Of a stretch of 36,497 nucleotides of DNA, positions 24,364 through 36,496 are shown one piece after another. The DNA is from Banduia mediterranea. Its GTDB lineage: Bacteria > Pseudomonadota > Gammaproteobacteria > Nevskiales > Nevskiaceae. A model generated the notes under the pieces. The model ran no database searches. It was given only the letters and a program-made list of their open reading frames with translations, and was not told where the DNA came from. The stretch covers positions 1 through 36,497 of the forward strand of contig NZ_JAVRIC010000032.1 in the NCBI RefSeq assembly GCF_031846245.1, in the 5' to 3' direction. Every line of letters starts with the position of its first letter. Positions within the stretch are counted from its first letter, which is position 1. The translations under genes and the position numbers were made by a program.

Positions 24364-25685
24364 GCCTGGAGTCCTTTGATGATGCGTTGCTGCCATTGGC
24401 GTGCCTCGGCCTTGATGGCGGATTCATCCAGCGTCTGCAGCTCGCGTCCGCGCATCAAGGCACGGCCGGCGACATAGCTGTGGGTGACGCGGTCGCGGCC
24501 GGTGGCGTAGACGGTCTGGGAGATCAGATCGTACATCGGCACACTGTCGATCTGGTCCATGTCGATGGCGATGAAATCGGCCGCCTTGCCCCGTTCCAGG
24601 CTGCCGATCCGTTCTTCCAGACCCAGGGCGCGGGCACCGCCCAGCGTGGCCGCGCGCAGGGCCTGCGCCGCCGGAAAGGCGGCGGCGTTGCCGGAGACAC
24701 CCTTGGCCAGCAGCGCTGCGGTGCGCATTTCGCCGATCAGGTCCAGATCGTTGTTGCTGGCGGCGCCGTCGGTGCCGATCGAGACATTGACGCCAGCGTC
24801 CAGCAGCTTGCTCACCGGGCAGAAGCCGCTGGCGAGCTTGAGATTGGATTCGGGGCAGTGCGCGATCGACACGCCGAAGGTCGCGCAGTCTTCGATCTCC
24901 TGATCGTTGAGCTGGGTCATGTGCACGGCCATGAACTCGCGTGACAACAGGCCCAGGCGCTTGAGGCGCGCGAACGGCCGTTCACCGTGCTGCGCCACCG
25001 CGTCCTCGACCTCGAAGGCGGTCTCATGGACATGCATGTGAATCGGCACGTCCATTTCGTGCGACAGCATGGCGATGCGTTCCAGCGCGGGATCGCCCAC
25101 GGTGTAGGGCGCGTGCGGCGCGAACGCGAAGCCCAGCAGCGGATGCGTGCGATTGGCCTCGATCACGTCCACGGCGCGGCTGATGTAGCCCTGTGCGTTC
25201 TGCGCCCAGGGCGTGGGGAATTCCAGCACCGGCACGCCGACCAGCGCGCGCATCGAGGCCTCGCGCAACACCTCCACCGTGCTTTCAGGAAAGAAGTACT
25301 GATCCGCGAAACAGGTGATGCCGCCCTTGAGCATCTCCGCGGCCGCGAGCGCCACACCGGCGCGGCAGAACGCGGCGGAAGCGTGACGGCCCTCGGCCGG
25401 CCAGATGTGATCCTGCAACCAGTTCATCAGCGGCAGGTCGTCGGCGAGTCCGCGCAGCAGCGTCATCGCCGCATGGGTATGGGTGTTGACCAGACCCGGC
25501 AGAACAACCTGATTCGGTAGCTCCAGGGTTTCGCGTGCGCGATAGGCCTGGCGCGCGAAATCGGCCGGCAGCAAGTCGACGATACGGCCACCGTCGACCA
25601 CCAGCGCATGATCCTCGTGGACCGTCAGATGCGGCTCCACGGGAACGATCCAACGCGGAACGATCAGTAGATCGACGTCTTGCAT
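24360..25685 (-). CDS. mtaD: 5-methylthioadenosine/S-adenosylhomocysteine deaminase
   Basis: A 441-residue amidohydrolase of the TRZ/ATZ group. Metal ligands are visible: HTH (His69, His71), HMHVHE, AHCPESN and GTDGAASN. In Pseudomonas the homologue beside ubiG and mtnA deaminates methylthioadenosine to methylthioinosine, the first step of a salvage route lacking MTA nucleosidase. The divergent mtnA here supports the same role. The start MQDVDLLIVP (25685) is preferred because codons upstream are a shadow. It heads an operon with ubiG and mupP; the promoter should be in the 145-base gap with mtnA, but I could not define it. Confidence 0.9.
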   Translation of the reverse strand: MQDVDLLIVPRWIVPVEPHLTVHEDHALVVDGGRIVDLLPADFARQAYRARETLELPNQVVLPGLVNTHTHAAMTLLRGLADDLPLMNWLQDHIWPAEGRHASAAFCRAGVALAAAEMLKGGITCFADQYFFPESTVEVLREASMRALVGVPVLEFPTPWAQNAQGYISRAVDVIEANRTHPLLGFAFAPHAPYTVGDPALERIAMLSHEMDVPIHMHVHETAFEVEDAVAQHGERPFARLKRLGLLSREFMAVHMTQLNDQEIEDCATFGVSIAHCPESNLKLASGFCPVSKLLDAGVNVSIGTDGAASNNDLDLIGEMRTAALLAKGVSGNAAAFPAAQALRAATLGGARALGLEERIGSLERGKAADFIAIDMDQIDSVPMYDLISQTVYATGRDRVTHSYVAGRALMRGRELQTLDESAIKAEARQWQQRIIKGLQA

Positions 25686-25830
25686 GTTGGGAAGTCCAGA
25701 CAATGGAAAGGCTGGCGCTATGTTAACCCGCCCGCCAAGCGGCTCACGGGGTTCGCGTTTCCGGAGCACTCGACGCGCGCACCCAGATCGGTTAATGCTT
25801 GCCGCCCGAATCAGCCTGGGTACTCAGCGC

Positions 25831-26868
25831 ATGTCCAGCGATACCTCATCGCAATCGTTGGCGACCGGCACGACCGTGCAACCGATGATCTGGAGCAGCG
25901 GCGGCCTGCGGCTGCTCGATCAGCGCCGGCTGCCGCAGGCCACAGAATGGCTCGACTGCAACAGCGCCGCAGCAGTGGCCGAGGCGATCCGGAGCATGGC
26001 GGTGCGCGGCGCACCGGCGATCGGCATCGCCGCCGCGTTCGGCATTGTGATCGACGCGCAGGCCGGGCGCGATTACGCCGCAGCCGAGACGGTACTGCTG
26101 CAGTCACGGCCGACGGCGGTGAATCTGCATTGGGCGCTGGGCCGAATGCGCGGCGTTTTCGATGCCGGCGGCGGTGCCGGACGGCTGGAGGCCGAGGCGC
26201 AGGCGATACTCGTCGAGGACGTGACCCAGAACCGCCGCATCGGCGAGTTCGGCGCGGCCTTGCTGCCACAAGGTGCGCGGGTGCTGACGCACTGCAATAC
26301 CGGGGCGCTCGCCACCGGAGGACATGGCACGGCTTTGGGCATCGTGCGCAGCGCACATGCGGAGGGGCGGGTGGAACGGGTCTATGCCACCGAGACGCGC
26401 CCCTGGCTGCAAGGCGCGCGGTTGACCGCCTGGGAACTGGTCCAGGAAGGGATTCCGAGCACCCTGATCGCTGATGGCGCCGCCGCTTCGCTGATGGCGC
26501 GCGGCATGATCGATGCAGTGATTGTCGGGGCCGACCGTATCGCCGCCAACGGCGACACCGCCAACAAGATCGGCACCTACATGCTGGCCTGCTGCGCCGC
26601 GCGTCACGAGATTCCGTTCTACGTCGCCGCGCCCAGTGGTACTTTCGACCTGAATACCGATAGCGGCGCGCAGATTCCGATCGAGGAGCGGGTCGGCGAG
26701 GAACTGCTGCACCTGGCCGGGCAGCGCACCGCCGCGATCGGCATCGAAGCGCTCAATCCGGTGTTCGATGTCACTCCGGCGGCGCTGATTGCGGCCATCG
26801 TCTGTGAAAAAGGCGTGATCCGGCCGGTCGGCCGATCCGGCGTGGAACGCGTATTGGGCCTGAGTTGA
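25831..26868 (+). CDS. mtnA: S-methyl-5-thioribose-1-phosphate isomerase
   Basis: A 345-residue aldose-ketose isomerase converting methylthioribose-1-phosphate to methylthioribulose-1-phosphate in methionine salvage. The catalytic Cys155 lies in THCNTGALAT and Asp235 in VGADRIAANGD, matching the Cys and Asp of characterised MtnA. RGAPAIGIAAAFG (59-71) is the N-terminal family motif. The start MSSDTSS gives the normal family length; longer in-frame starts run back into mtaD. It pairs with mtaD in a divergent arrangement. Later salvage genes (mtnB, C, D) are not in this window. Confidence 0.93.
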   Translation: MSSDTSSQSLATGTTVQPMIWSSGGLRLLDQRRLPQATEWLDCNSAAAVAEAIRSMAVRGAPAIGIAAAFGIVIDAQAGRDYAAAETVLLQSRPTAVNLHWALGRMRGVFDAGGGAGRLEAEAQAILVEDVTQNRRIGEFGAALLPQGARVLTHCNTGALATGGHGTALGIVRSAHAEGRVERVYATETRPWLQGARLTAWELVQEGIPSTLIADGAAASLMARGMIDAVIVGADRIAANGDTANKIGTYMLACCAARHEIPFYVAAPSGTFDLNTDSGAQIPIEERVGEELLHLAGQRTAAIGIEALNPVFDVTPAALIAAIVCEKGVIRPVGRSGVERVLGLS

Positions 26869-26913
26869 GGCTGTCCCGCGCAGTGCTTGTTGCCGGTCGA
26901 TGCACGAATTCGA

Positions 26914-29463
<2,550 letters not shown>

Positions 29464-29481
29464 TCGGGACCGTTCGGTTAA

Positions 29482-30876
<1,395 letters not shown>

Positions 30877-30905
30877 ACTTTAGGAATCTGTTATAAACTA
30901 TTGAA

Positions 30906-31181
30906 ATGACGCGTGTGACGGCAGCTATTTTACTATCGCTGTTCGCTGCCCTGCAGTATCGACTGTGGGTGGCGGACGGTGGGCTGTCGCATACGCATCG
31001 TCTCAAGTCGCTGATCGCCGCCGAATCGGCGGAGGTGGCGCAGATGCGCGCGCGCAATGCCGCGCTGGATGCCGAAGTCAGCGACCTGCATGCGGGTCTC
31101 GAAGCGGTCGAGGCCCGCGCCCGCAGTACCCTGGGCATGATCAAGTCCGACGAGACCTTCTACCTCGTCGTCTCCCGCTGA
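30906..31181 (+). CDS. ftsB: Cell division protein FtsB
   Basis: A 91-residue bitopic protein with one N-terminal membrane helix (about residues 4-22) and a coiled coil (about 32-72, AESAEVAQMRARNAALDAEV) followed by the EARARSTLGMIKSDETFY segment conserved in FtsB. It forms the FtsQLB complex that activates septal peptidoglycan synthesis. Small size, architecture and position between eno and ispD are all as expected. The 29-base gap from eno is unusually AT-rich. Confidence 0.94.
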   Translation: MTRVTAAILLSLFAALQYRLWVADGGLSHTHRLKSLIAAESAEVAQMRARNAALDAEVSDLHAGLEAVEARARSTLGMIKSDETFYLVVSR

Positions 31182-31199
31182 TCCGGGCTGTTTCGAACC

Positions 31200-31913
31200 T
31201 TGGCAAGTACGCCTCGCTACTGGGCCGTGGTCGTGGCCGCAGGCAACGGTTCGCGCATGGCCGCCGATCGTCCCAAGCAGTATCTGCCTTTGGCGGGACG
31301 CTGCGTGATCGAATGGAGTCTCGCACCGTTTCTGGATTGTGACTGGATTGCCGGAATCGTGGTGGTGCTCGCAGCTGCGGATTGCGAGTTCGCAAAACTG
31401 CCGGTGAGTCGCGATGATCGGGTGTTCAGCGTCGATGGTGGCGCCAGCCGCGCCGAATCGGTGCTGTGTGGATTGCGCTGGATCGAGGCCAATGCTGGCA
31501 AGGCGGATGGCCGCAGCTATGCCTTGGTGCATGATGCCGCGCGGCCTTGCTTGCGCCAACAGGATCTGGATCGTCTGCGTGATCTGGCCAGCAATGCGGA
31601 CGGCGGGCTGTTGGCAGTGCCGGTGACCGATACGCTAAAACGTGAAGCGCAATCGAGGGTAGACGAGACCATCAGCCGCGACGCGTTGTGGCGCGCCCAG
31701 ACACCGCAGCTGTTCGAGCTTTCGCGGCTGGTTCAGGCGCTCGAAGTGGCGGCATCCAGTGGCCTCGCGGTCACCGACGACGCCAGCGCAATGGAAGCCA
31801 TCGGTGCACGGCCGCATCTGGTTCGCGGCAGCGGATCGAACATCAAGATCACGCATGCCGAAGACCTGGCGCTAGCCGAGTTCTGGCTGAACCGGCAGGG
31901 TGGCTCGGATTGA
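31200..31913 (+). CDS. ispD: 2-C-methyl-D-erythritol 4-phosphate cytidylyltransferase
   Basis: A 237-residue cytidylyltransferase of the MEP isoprenoid pathway, using CTP (made by PyrG in the same cluster). The nucleotide-binding loop is VVAAGNGSRMAADRPKQYL, with later motifs VHDAARPCL, VPVTDTLKR and TQTPQLF-like RAQTPQLF, and a final KITHAEDLALAE. The start appears to be TTG at 31200, 18 bases after ftsB; no ATG lies before the conserved loop. ispF, often next in gammaproteobacteria, is not present; the Rhs locus begins instead. Confidence 0.95.
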   Translation: MASTPRYWAVVVAAGNGSRMAADRPKQYLPLAGRCVIEWSLAPFLDCDWIAGIVVVLAAADCEFAKLPVSRDDRVFSVDGGASRAESVLCGLRWIEANAGKADGRSYALVHDAARPCLRQQDLDRLRDLASNADGGLLAVPVTDTLKREAQSRVDETISRDALWRAQTPQLFELSRLVQALEVAASSGLAVTDDASAMEAIGARPHLVRGSGSNIKITHAEDLALAEFWLNRQGGSD

Positions 31914-32192
31914 AGTAGCCGGGCGTTCCGTGGGTGATGCCGCGATCCATGCCGTACAACCGTCCCAAGTTCGCAGGAACCGCCGGCTATACGCTGTGGT
32001 TCTGCTGACTAACCCGCTCGTCTGAGCCCATCTCTCGCCGCAAACGGGATCACCCCAAGAGTGGTTCCAAGTGCGAGGGTTGTTGTGCGCATGCAAAACG
32101 CTCACCTACCTGGGTGATATTCATACGAAGTGGCGCTGGACTATCCTGCCTTGAATTTCGCAAATCGCCGACGCGCTTTTCGGGGAAAATCT
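31914..32192. other. Non-coding junction between ispD and the Rhs locus
   Basis: No convincing gene. A short plus-strand frame (31942-32013) begins MPRSMPYNRPKF and ends after 23 codons; it may be a scrap of an old mobile gene but I cannot identify it. This is the boundary of the inserted Rhs region. GGGGA seven bases before 32193 is a plausible ribosome-binding site for the signal-peptide frame that follows. Confidence 0.45.
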
Positions 32193-32411
32193 ATGGTGGG
32201 TCGAATCGTTTCGTGGGCCGGTTGTTGGCTCGGCTGTTTGCTATTCGCAACTGCGACGCTGGTTCAGCTTGCGCATGCCGACGAACCATCCGAACGTAGC
32301 GACGCGCTGGCGCTGCAAGTAGTCAATGAAGGCTTTGGTGGCGACTCCGTAGACCAGTTTGGTGAGCGCTACGATTCTGTCCGGCAGCAAAAAGCGGGTC
32401 ACAGATGCTGA
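32193..32411 (+). pseudogene. Severed N-terminus (signal peptide) of the Rhs protein
   Basis: A 72-codon frame with a good ribosome-binding site. It starts MVGRIVSWAGCWLG and has a hydrophobic core and a cleavage site at LAHA, so it is a Sec signal peptide. The mature part EGFGGDSVDQFG resembles the first residues of exported Rhs/YD-repeat proteins. It then runs out of frame and stops at 32409-32411, while the Rhs frame is open only from 32353. It is best read as the original 5' end joined by a deletion or frameshift to the middle of the gene. The several hundred residues normally found between are gone. Confidence 0.6.
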
Positions 32412-35400
32412 AGGCAACGAAACCACCATCACCTATCAAGCTTACGGGGAACCAGACGAAAGCCTTCCAACCAAGATCGAAGCGCCTGAAGACCAGACCA
32501 CGCTCATCAATCGAAACATCTTCGGCCTGATCACTACCGTGACACAGTCGGGCACCTACAACGGCAGCACCGTCAGCGCGACGCAAAGCTGGGCTTACGA
32601 CAGCTACAAACGCCTTTGTCGAAAGACCGAACCGGAAACCGGATCGATCGTGTTCGGCTATGACGCAGCCAGCCAAATAGTGTGGGAAGCCAAAGGCCAG
32701 AGCGGCAGCGGCTGTGTTTCTTCGCCGCCTTCCGATGCGACGCATTTCGTTTATGACGGCCGGGGCCGCACCTCGCTCATCGGCCATCCCGGCTCGGCAT
32801 ACGACATCACGCTCGACTACGACGATGCCGGCAATCTGGAACTCGTCAGCAACCCCACCGCCACCTGGAACTACGCATACAACAATCGTAACCTGCCGGA
32901 ATTCGAAACCGCACAGATCGACGGCCACACCTTCAGCATCGATCACGTCTACAACGGTCTGGCGCAGCTCAGCAGCCAGGCGTTGCCGAGCGGCCGATCC
33001 ATCAACTACGCACCGGACGCCTGGGGCCGCCCAACCAAGCTGGGCAGCTACGTAACGGGCGTGAATTATCACCCGAACGGACTGTTGTCGGCGTACAACT
33101 ACGCCAATGGCCTCGGCTTCAGCCAGACGCTCAATGAGCGCCAATGGCCAAAGCGACAGCAAACGCAAACCAGCGGCGCTCTCGTATTCCAAGATCTGGA
33201 GTACGACTACAACGATAGCGCCGACCTTATTGGAATCATCGACCACACCGACGGTGCCGACAGCGTCACCATCACCGATATGGGTTACGACGGTTTGCAT
33301 CGCCTGACCAGCGCCAGTGGCGTTTGGGGCACGCACGGCTATGTCTACGATCCGCTCAACAACATTCGCGGCCGTACCGGATCGATTCCCCTGAATTACA
33401 GCTACAACACCAGCAAGAACCGCGTCAGCAACATCAGCGGTAGTCAGAGTCGCAGCTATAGCTACGACAGCCGTGGCCGCGTCGAATCGGACGGTCAGCA
33501 TAGCTACACTTGGACGCCGACGGATCGCATCGAAACCATCCCCGGCAAGGCCAGCTACGGCTATGACGGCAACGGCAAGCGCATCAAGATCGAAAAAGCC
33601 GACGGTACCGTCGAATACAACCTCTATGATCTGGCGGGCGAACTCGTCTACGTCAATAAGATCGAGCCCGACCCCCTCGCGCTGGCGCGTAGTGGAACGC
33701 TCGTCGATGCTGAGCCGGCCCAGGGCCTCGCCTACCTGCCGGACGTCGCGACCCCGCAATACGCACTGGGCGCCGAAGCCGAAACGCTGCTGCGCGGCAC
33801 GATCGGCGACTACAGCCTGGGCGGCATCCGCACCTCACCGTCCCCGCCCGGCAAGCTCTTCACCGTCGTGCTCGATCCACCGCGCATTCCCGACGGTCTG
33901 AGTCCCGGCAGTGCCTCGTCCCCCGGCCCGACCCAAAGCAGCACCACCGTCAACTTCAGCTGGAATGCCTCCTCCGGCACGGTCGACTATCGCATCAATA
34001 TTGTCAACGAGGACACGGGCAGTCTGGTCATCAACGACTCGCCGGCCAGCAATGCCTATCAGGCGAGCTTCGACGACGACACCCACTACAGCTGGCGGGT
34101 CCGCGCCTGCGGCCCGGTCGCCTGCTCAGGTTTCAGCGATCCCGCGTATTTCGTCACACCACCCACGCCACCGGCCGTACCAGCGAACCCAACGCCCGGC
34201 AACACCAGCGCGCCGGGCCCGACCACGGCCAGCAGCACCGTCACCGTCAGTTGGTCGGTCTCCAGCGGCGCCACCCACTACACCGTCCAAGCCTTCAACA
34301 ACGCCACCGGCGCCACGGCCATCGACACCAGCACCGCTGGCACCAGCACGAGCCTCAGCCTGGGCAGTGGCACCACCTATCGCTGGCACGTCCAGGCCTG
34401 CAATGCCGGCGGATGCTCGATCTACACCGCCAACCGGTACTTCACGACCCCGGCCGCCGCCACGCCACCGCCCGTACCGGCCAACCTGACACCCGGCAGC
34501 ACCAGCGCCCCCGGACCCTCCACCGGCGGCACCACACTCACGCTCGACTGGTCGAACTCCAGCGGCGCTACCAGCTATACCGTGAAGGTGATCAACCAAG
34601 ACAGCGGTGCCACCGTCCTCAGCACCAGTACTTCCAGTAGTAGCCACAGCGTCACGCTGGACGACGACACGTCCTACAAATGGCGCGTACGTGCCTGCAA
34701 TGCCGTCGGCTGCTCCGCCTACGCCGCGTATCGCTACTTCGTCACGCCCGCCGATCTCGCGCCGCCACCGGAGCCCGGCAACCCCAGCCCCGGCAGCAGC
34801 AGCGCCCCGGGCCCGACCACCGCCAATCCCGACGTGACCCTGAACTGGTCCGCTGCCACCGGCGCCGCCAGTTACACCGTCCAGGTCACCAATCGCGGCA
34901 CCAGCGCCCTCGTCGTCAACCTCAGCACCGCCACCACCAGCTATCTCGCCGAGCTGGACTACGCCACCGCATACCGCTGGACCGTCAAAGCCTGCAATGC
35001 CGCCGGTTGCTCCGCCACCACCGCAAACCGTTATTTCGAAACGCCGCCGGTGCCGACGATCGAATCGGAAATCGAATACCTCAGCCTGGGCGGCCAGACC
35101 CTGGTTGAACTGGTCAAGGTCGGCGGTAGCAACAGCGTTACCTATCTGCACCCGGACCTGCTCGGCAGCCCAAGACGGGCGAGTGACAGCGGAGCGAATC
35201 AACAATGGCGCGAGCACTACGACCCGTATGGAATGAAGCTCAACGGTGTCGATGAGAAGATCGGCTACACCGGCCATGCCTACGATGCAGAGACCGGGCT
35301 GACGTACATGCAGGCGCGGTTTTATGATCCACTGGTCGGCCGGTTTCTCAGCACCGATCCGGTGGGGTTTGATGCGGGGAATCCTTACGGCTTCAATCGG

Positions 35401-35502
35401 TACAGCTATGCCAACAATAATCCTTATCGGTACACTGATCCAATGGTGAGTTTGTTCTTCAGTTCGGAGGAACAATCGGCGGCGCAGCAGTTGGTCTTTT
35501 AG
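32359..35502 (+). CDS. Rhs/YD-repeat protein core with embedded fibronectin-III-like repeats (5'-truncated)
   Basis: An open frame of 1047 codons from a GTG, though an in-frame TAG just upstream (32350) and the lack of a ribosome-binding site suggest this is not the natural start. Residues 1-445 hold YD repeats (FGYDAASQ, FVYDGRGR, LDYDDAGN, YSYDSRGR, YGYDGNGK), which build the toxin-enclosing Rhs shell. Residues 508-897 are four fibronectin-III-like repeats. The Rhs-associated core follows: LHPDLLGSPRRASD (about 930), EHYDPYGM, GYTGHAYDAETGL, ARFYDPLVGRFLS and YANNNPYRYTDP ending at Asp1027-Pro1028. The last 19 residues before the stop at 35500-35502 are out-of-frame sequence caused by a missing base. 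Polymorphic-toxin delivery shell; probably not functional as it stands. Confidence 0.88.
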   Translation: MVSATILSGSKKRVTDAEGNETTITYQAYGEPDESLPTKIEAPEDQTTLINRNIFGLITTVTQSGTYNGSTVSATQSWAYDSYKRLCRKTEPETGSIVFGYDAASQIVWEAKGQSGSGCVSSPPSDATHFVYDGRGRTSLIGHPGSAYDITLDYDDAGNLELVSNPTATWNYAYNNRNLPEFETAQIDGHTFSIDHVYNGLAQLSSQALPSGRSINYAPDAWGRPTKLGSYVTGVNYHPNGLLSAYNYANGLGFSQTLNERQWPKRQQTQTSGALVFQDLEYDYNDSADLIGIIDHTDGADSVTITDMGYDGLHRLTSASGVWGTHGYVYDPLNNIRGRTGSIPLNYSYNTSKNRVSNISGSQSRSYSYDSRGRVESDGQHSYTWTPTDRIETIPGKASYGYDGNGKRIKIEKADGTVEYNLYDLAGELVYVNKIEPDPLALARSGTLVDAEPAQGLAYLPDVATPQYALGAEAETLLRGTIGDYSLGGIRTSPSPPGKLFTVVLDPPRIPDGLSPGSASSPGPTQSSTTVNFSWNASSGTVDYRINIVNEDTGSLVINDSPASNAYQASFDDDTHYSWRVRACGPVACSGFSDPAYFVTPPTPPAVPANPTPGNTSAPGPTTASSTVTVSWSVSSGATHYTVQAFNNATGATAIDTSTAGTSTSLSLGSGTTYRWHVQACNAGGCSIYTANRYFTTPAAATPPPVPANLTPGSTSAPGPSTGGTTLTLDWSNSSGATSYTVKVINQDSGATVLSTSTSSSSHSVTLDDDTSYKWRVRACNAVGCSAYAAYRYFVTPADLAPPPEPGNPSPGSSSAPGPTTANPDVTLNWSAATGAASYTVQVTNRGTSALVVNLSTATTSYLAELDYATAYRWTVKACNAAGCSATTANRYFETPPVPTIESEIEYLSLGGQTLVELVKVGGSNSVTYLHPDLLGSPRRASDSGANQQWREHYDPYGMKLNGVDEKIGYTGHAYDAETGLTYMQARFYDPLVGRFLSTDPVGFDAGNPYGFNRYSYANNNPYRYTDPMVSLFFSSEEQSAAQQLVF
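33880..35049 (+). repeat. Four tandem fibronectin-III-like repeats inside the Rhs protein
   Basis: Units of 94-99 codons at 33880-34173, 34174-34470, 34471-34767 and 34768-35049. Each opens with P-x-(P/G)-x-x-x-PG-(S/N)-x-S-(S/A)-PGP, has a W in the B-strand region, a Y-x-W/Y-R-W motif and a C-x4-C pair (ACGPVAC, ACNAGGC, ACNAVGC, ACNAAGC), and ends YF-x-TP. Linkers are proline-rich. The repeats are similar but not identical, so duplication is not very recent. The paired cysteines suit an extracytoplasmic location. Confidence 0.85.
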
Positions 35503-36032
35503 TTACTGCTGGTTACGATTTGGTCCGAGGAGATGTATCGAGTTTCGGCACTTACGTTGGCGCAGCAGCGGGAGGCGCGGCTGCCGGCCTAACACTGACT
35601 ACTACATTTAATCCAACGGCTGCTGGTGCTGCTGCGGCCGCCGTTTCAGGTGCAGTTGGCGGTGCCGTTGGAAGCGTTGTTCAGCAGAGCATTGACACTG
35701 GAACAGTCGAGGGTGGGCAGGTTGCTGCATCCGCAGCGGTAGGGGCCACCATCGGAGCTGTTGCACCCGGGGTCAAAGTTCCAGGAATCACTGCTGGCAG
35801 AAACTCTTTCGCCGCCGTCGCGAAATCTGCACAGACAAAGCTTGCCAATGGAACGATCTCCTCCGTTTCCGGATCTACGGTTGCGAAAGCTGCTGTCGCC
35901 TCAGGCGTGGAGGGCTCTGCTGGGGCCGTGATGGAGCAGACTGCAAATGTTGGTGTCGAGGCAGTAGGAAATGCAGTCGAGAAAGTACAGAAAACGATTG
36001 AGGAGCTGAAGCCTCAGGAGCGGCCGATGTGA
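35439..36032 (+). pseudogene. Rhs C-terminal toxin tip, one base out of frame with the core
   Basis: Immediately after the codons for YTDP, the sequence NGEFVLQFGGTIGG continues in another frame, restoring the canonical DPNGEF junction if one A is added near 35442. The 196 residues that follow include a long Gly/Ala-rich hydrophobic stretch (about the first 125 residues) with repeated GxxxG and GGAxGG spacing, then a more polar end (AKSAQTKLANGTISSV and a final helix NAVEKVQKTIEEL). No nuclease, deaminase or ADP-ribosyl motif is seen. No good independent start exists. It overlaps the downstream membrane-protein gene as GTGA, the usual toxin-immunity layout. Confidence 0.72.
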
Positions 36033-36496
36033 GCAAGAGCCATAGGCCGGATTTCCTTAGCACGCCGCCTCTGATCACCATAAAAACGTGGTGGGTCAAC
36101 CGACTGGTGGGGTACTTTATTATCCCGCTCCCTTTGTTTGCCGTTGCTATAAGGGAATTTCACAAAGGAGATTTCTCTGGCGCGGTAAATGTATTGCTTT
36201 GTGGATTTTTCATCGTTACAGCGCTGGAGATTTTTTTCTTTGGATTCAAAGTCGTTATTGATGGAGATCGGCTTGTCTACTGGCCTCGGCCAAGTTTTCT
36301 TTGCCGTCCGGTAAAGCTAGAAAAGCACGAAGTAAAGAATATCGAGTTTGCGCATTTCGGTTCGGGTACGCGTTTCAAAAGTGCCAACATTGCAGTGAAC
36401 GCCAACAGCCCTGACTTACCGAAACAGGTCTTGCGTCTCTCCAGTTTTTCGCCGGCCGACGTAAGGAAGATTATTGCTTGGCTTGAAAGAACGTAG
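36029..36496 (+). CDS. Two-helix membrane protein, candidate Rhs immunity protein
   Basis: A complete 155-residue frame (GTG start, TAG stop) overlapping the end of the toxin tip by four bases. It has a short basic N-terminus, two membrane helices (about 24-42 and 50-73) and a soluble C-terminal domain with alternating strands (KVVIDGDRLVYWP, VKLEKHEVKNIEF) and a final helix, reminiscent of bacterial PH-like domains. I do not recognise a named family. Position suggests an immunity protein protecting against the linked toxin. Base composition is visibly more AT-rich than neighbouring genes, a sign of acquisition. Confidence 0.7.
   Translation: MSKSHRPDFLSTPPLITIKTWWVNRLVGYFIIPLPLFAVAIREFHKGDFSGAVNVLLCGFFIVTALEIFFFGFKVVIDGDRLVYWPRPSFLCRPVKLEKHEVKNIEFAHFGSGTRFKSANIAVNANSPDLPKQVLRLSSFSPADVRKIIAWLERT

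Noticed and set aside
32323-33759. 478-codon minus-strand open frame
   Set aside because: Mirror of the Rhs YD-repeat coding sequence, whose protein repeats are unmistakable on the plus strand.
33880-35049. Repeats considered as a CRISPR or other DNA-level array
   Set aside because: Unit length near 290 bases, in-frame and divergent at DNA level; they are protein-domain repeats.
35425-35450. Programmed ribosomal frameshift at the Rhs junction
   Set aside because: No slippery heptamer or downstream pseudoknot is apparent; a lost A in a short run is simpler.
35520-36032. Toxin tip as an independent gene starting at TTG 35520
   Set aside because: The same frame continues upstream to the DPNGEF junction with typical Rhs sequence, and no ribosome-binding site precedes the TTG; a frameshifted continuation explains it better.
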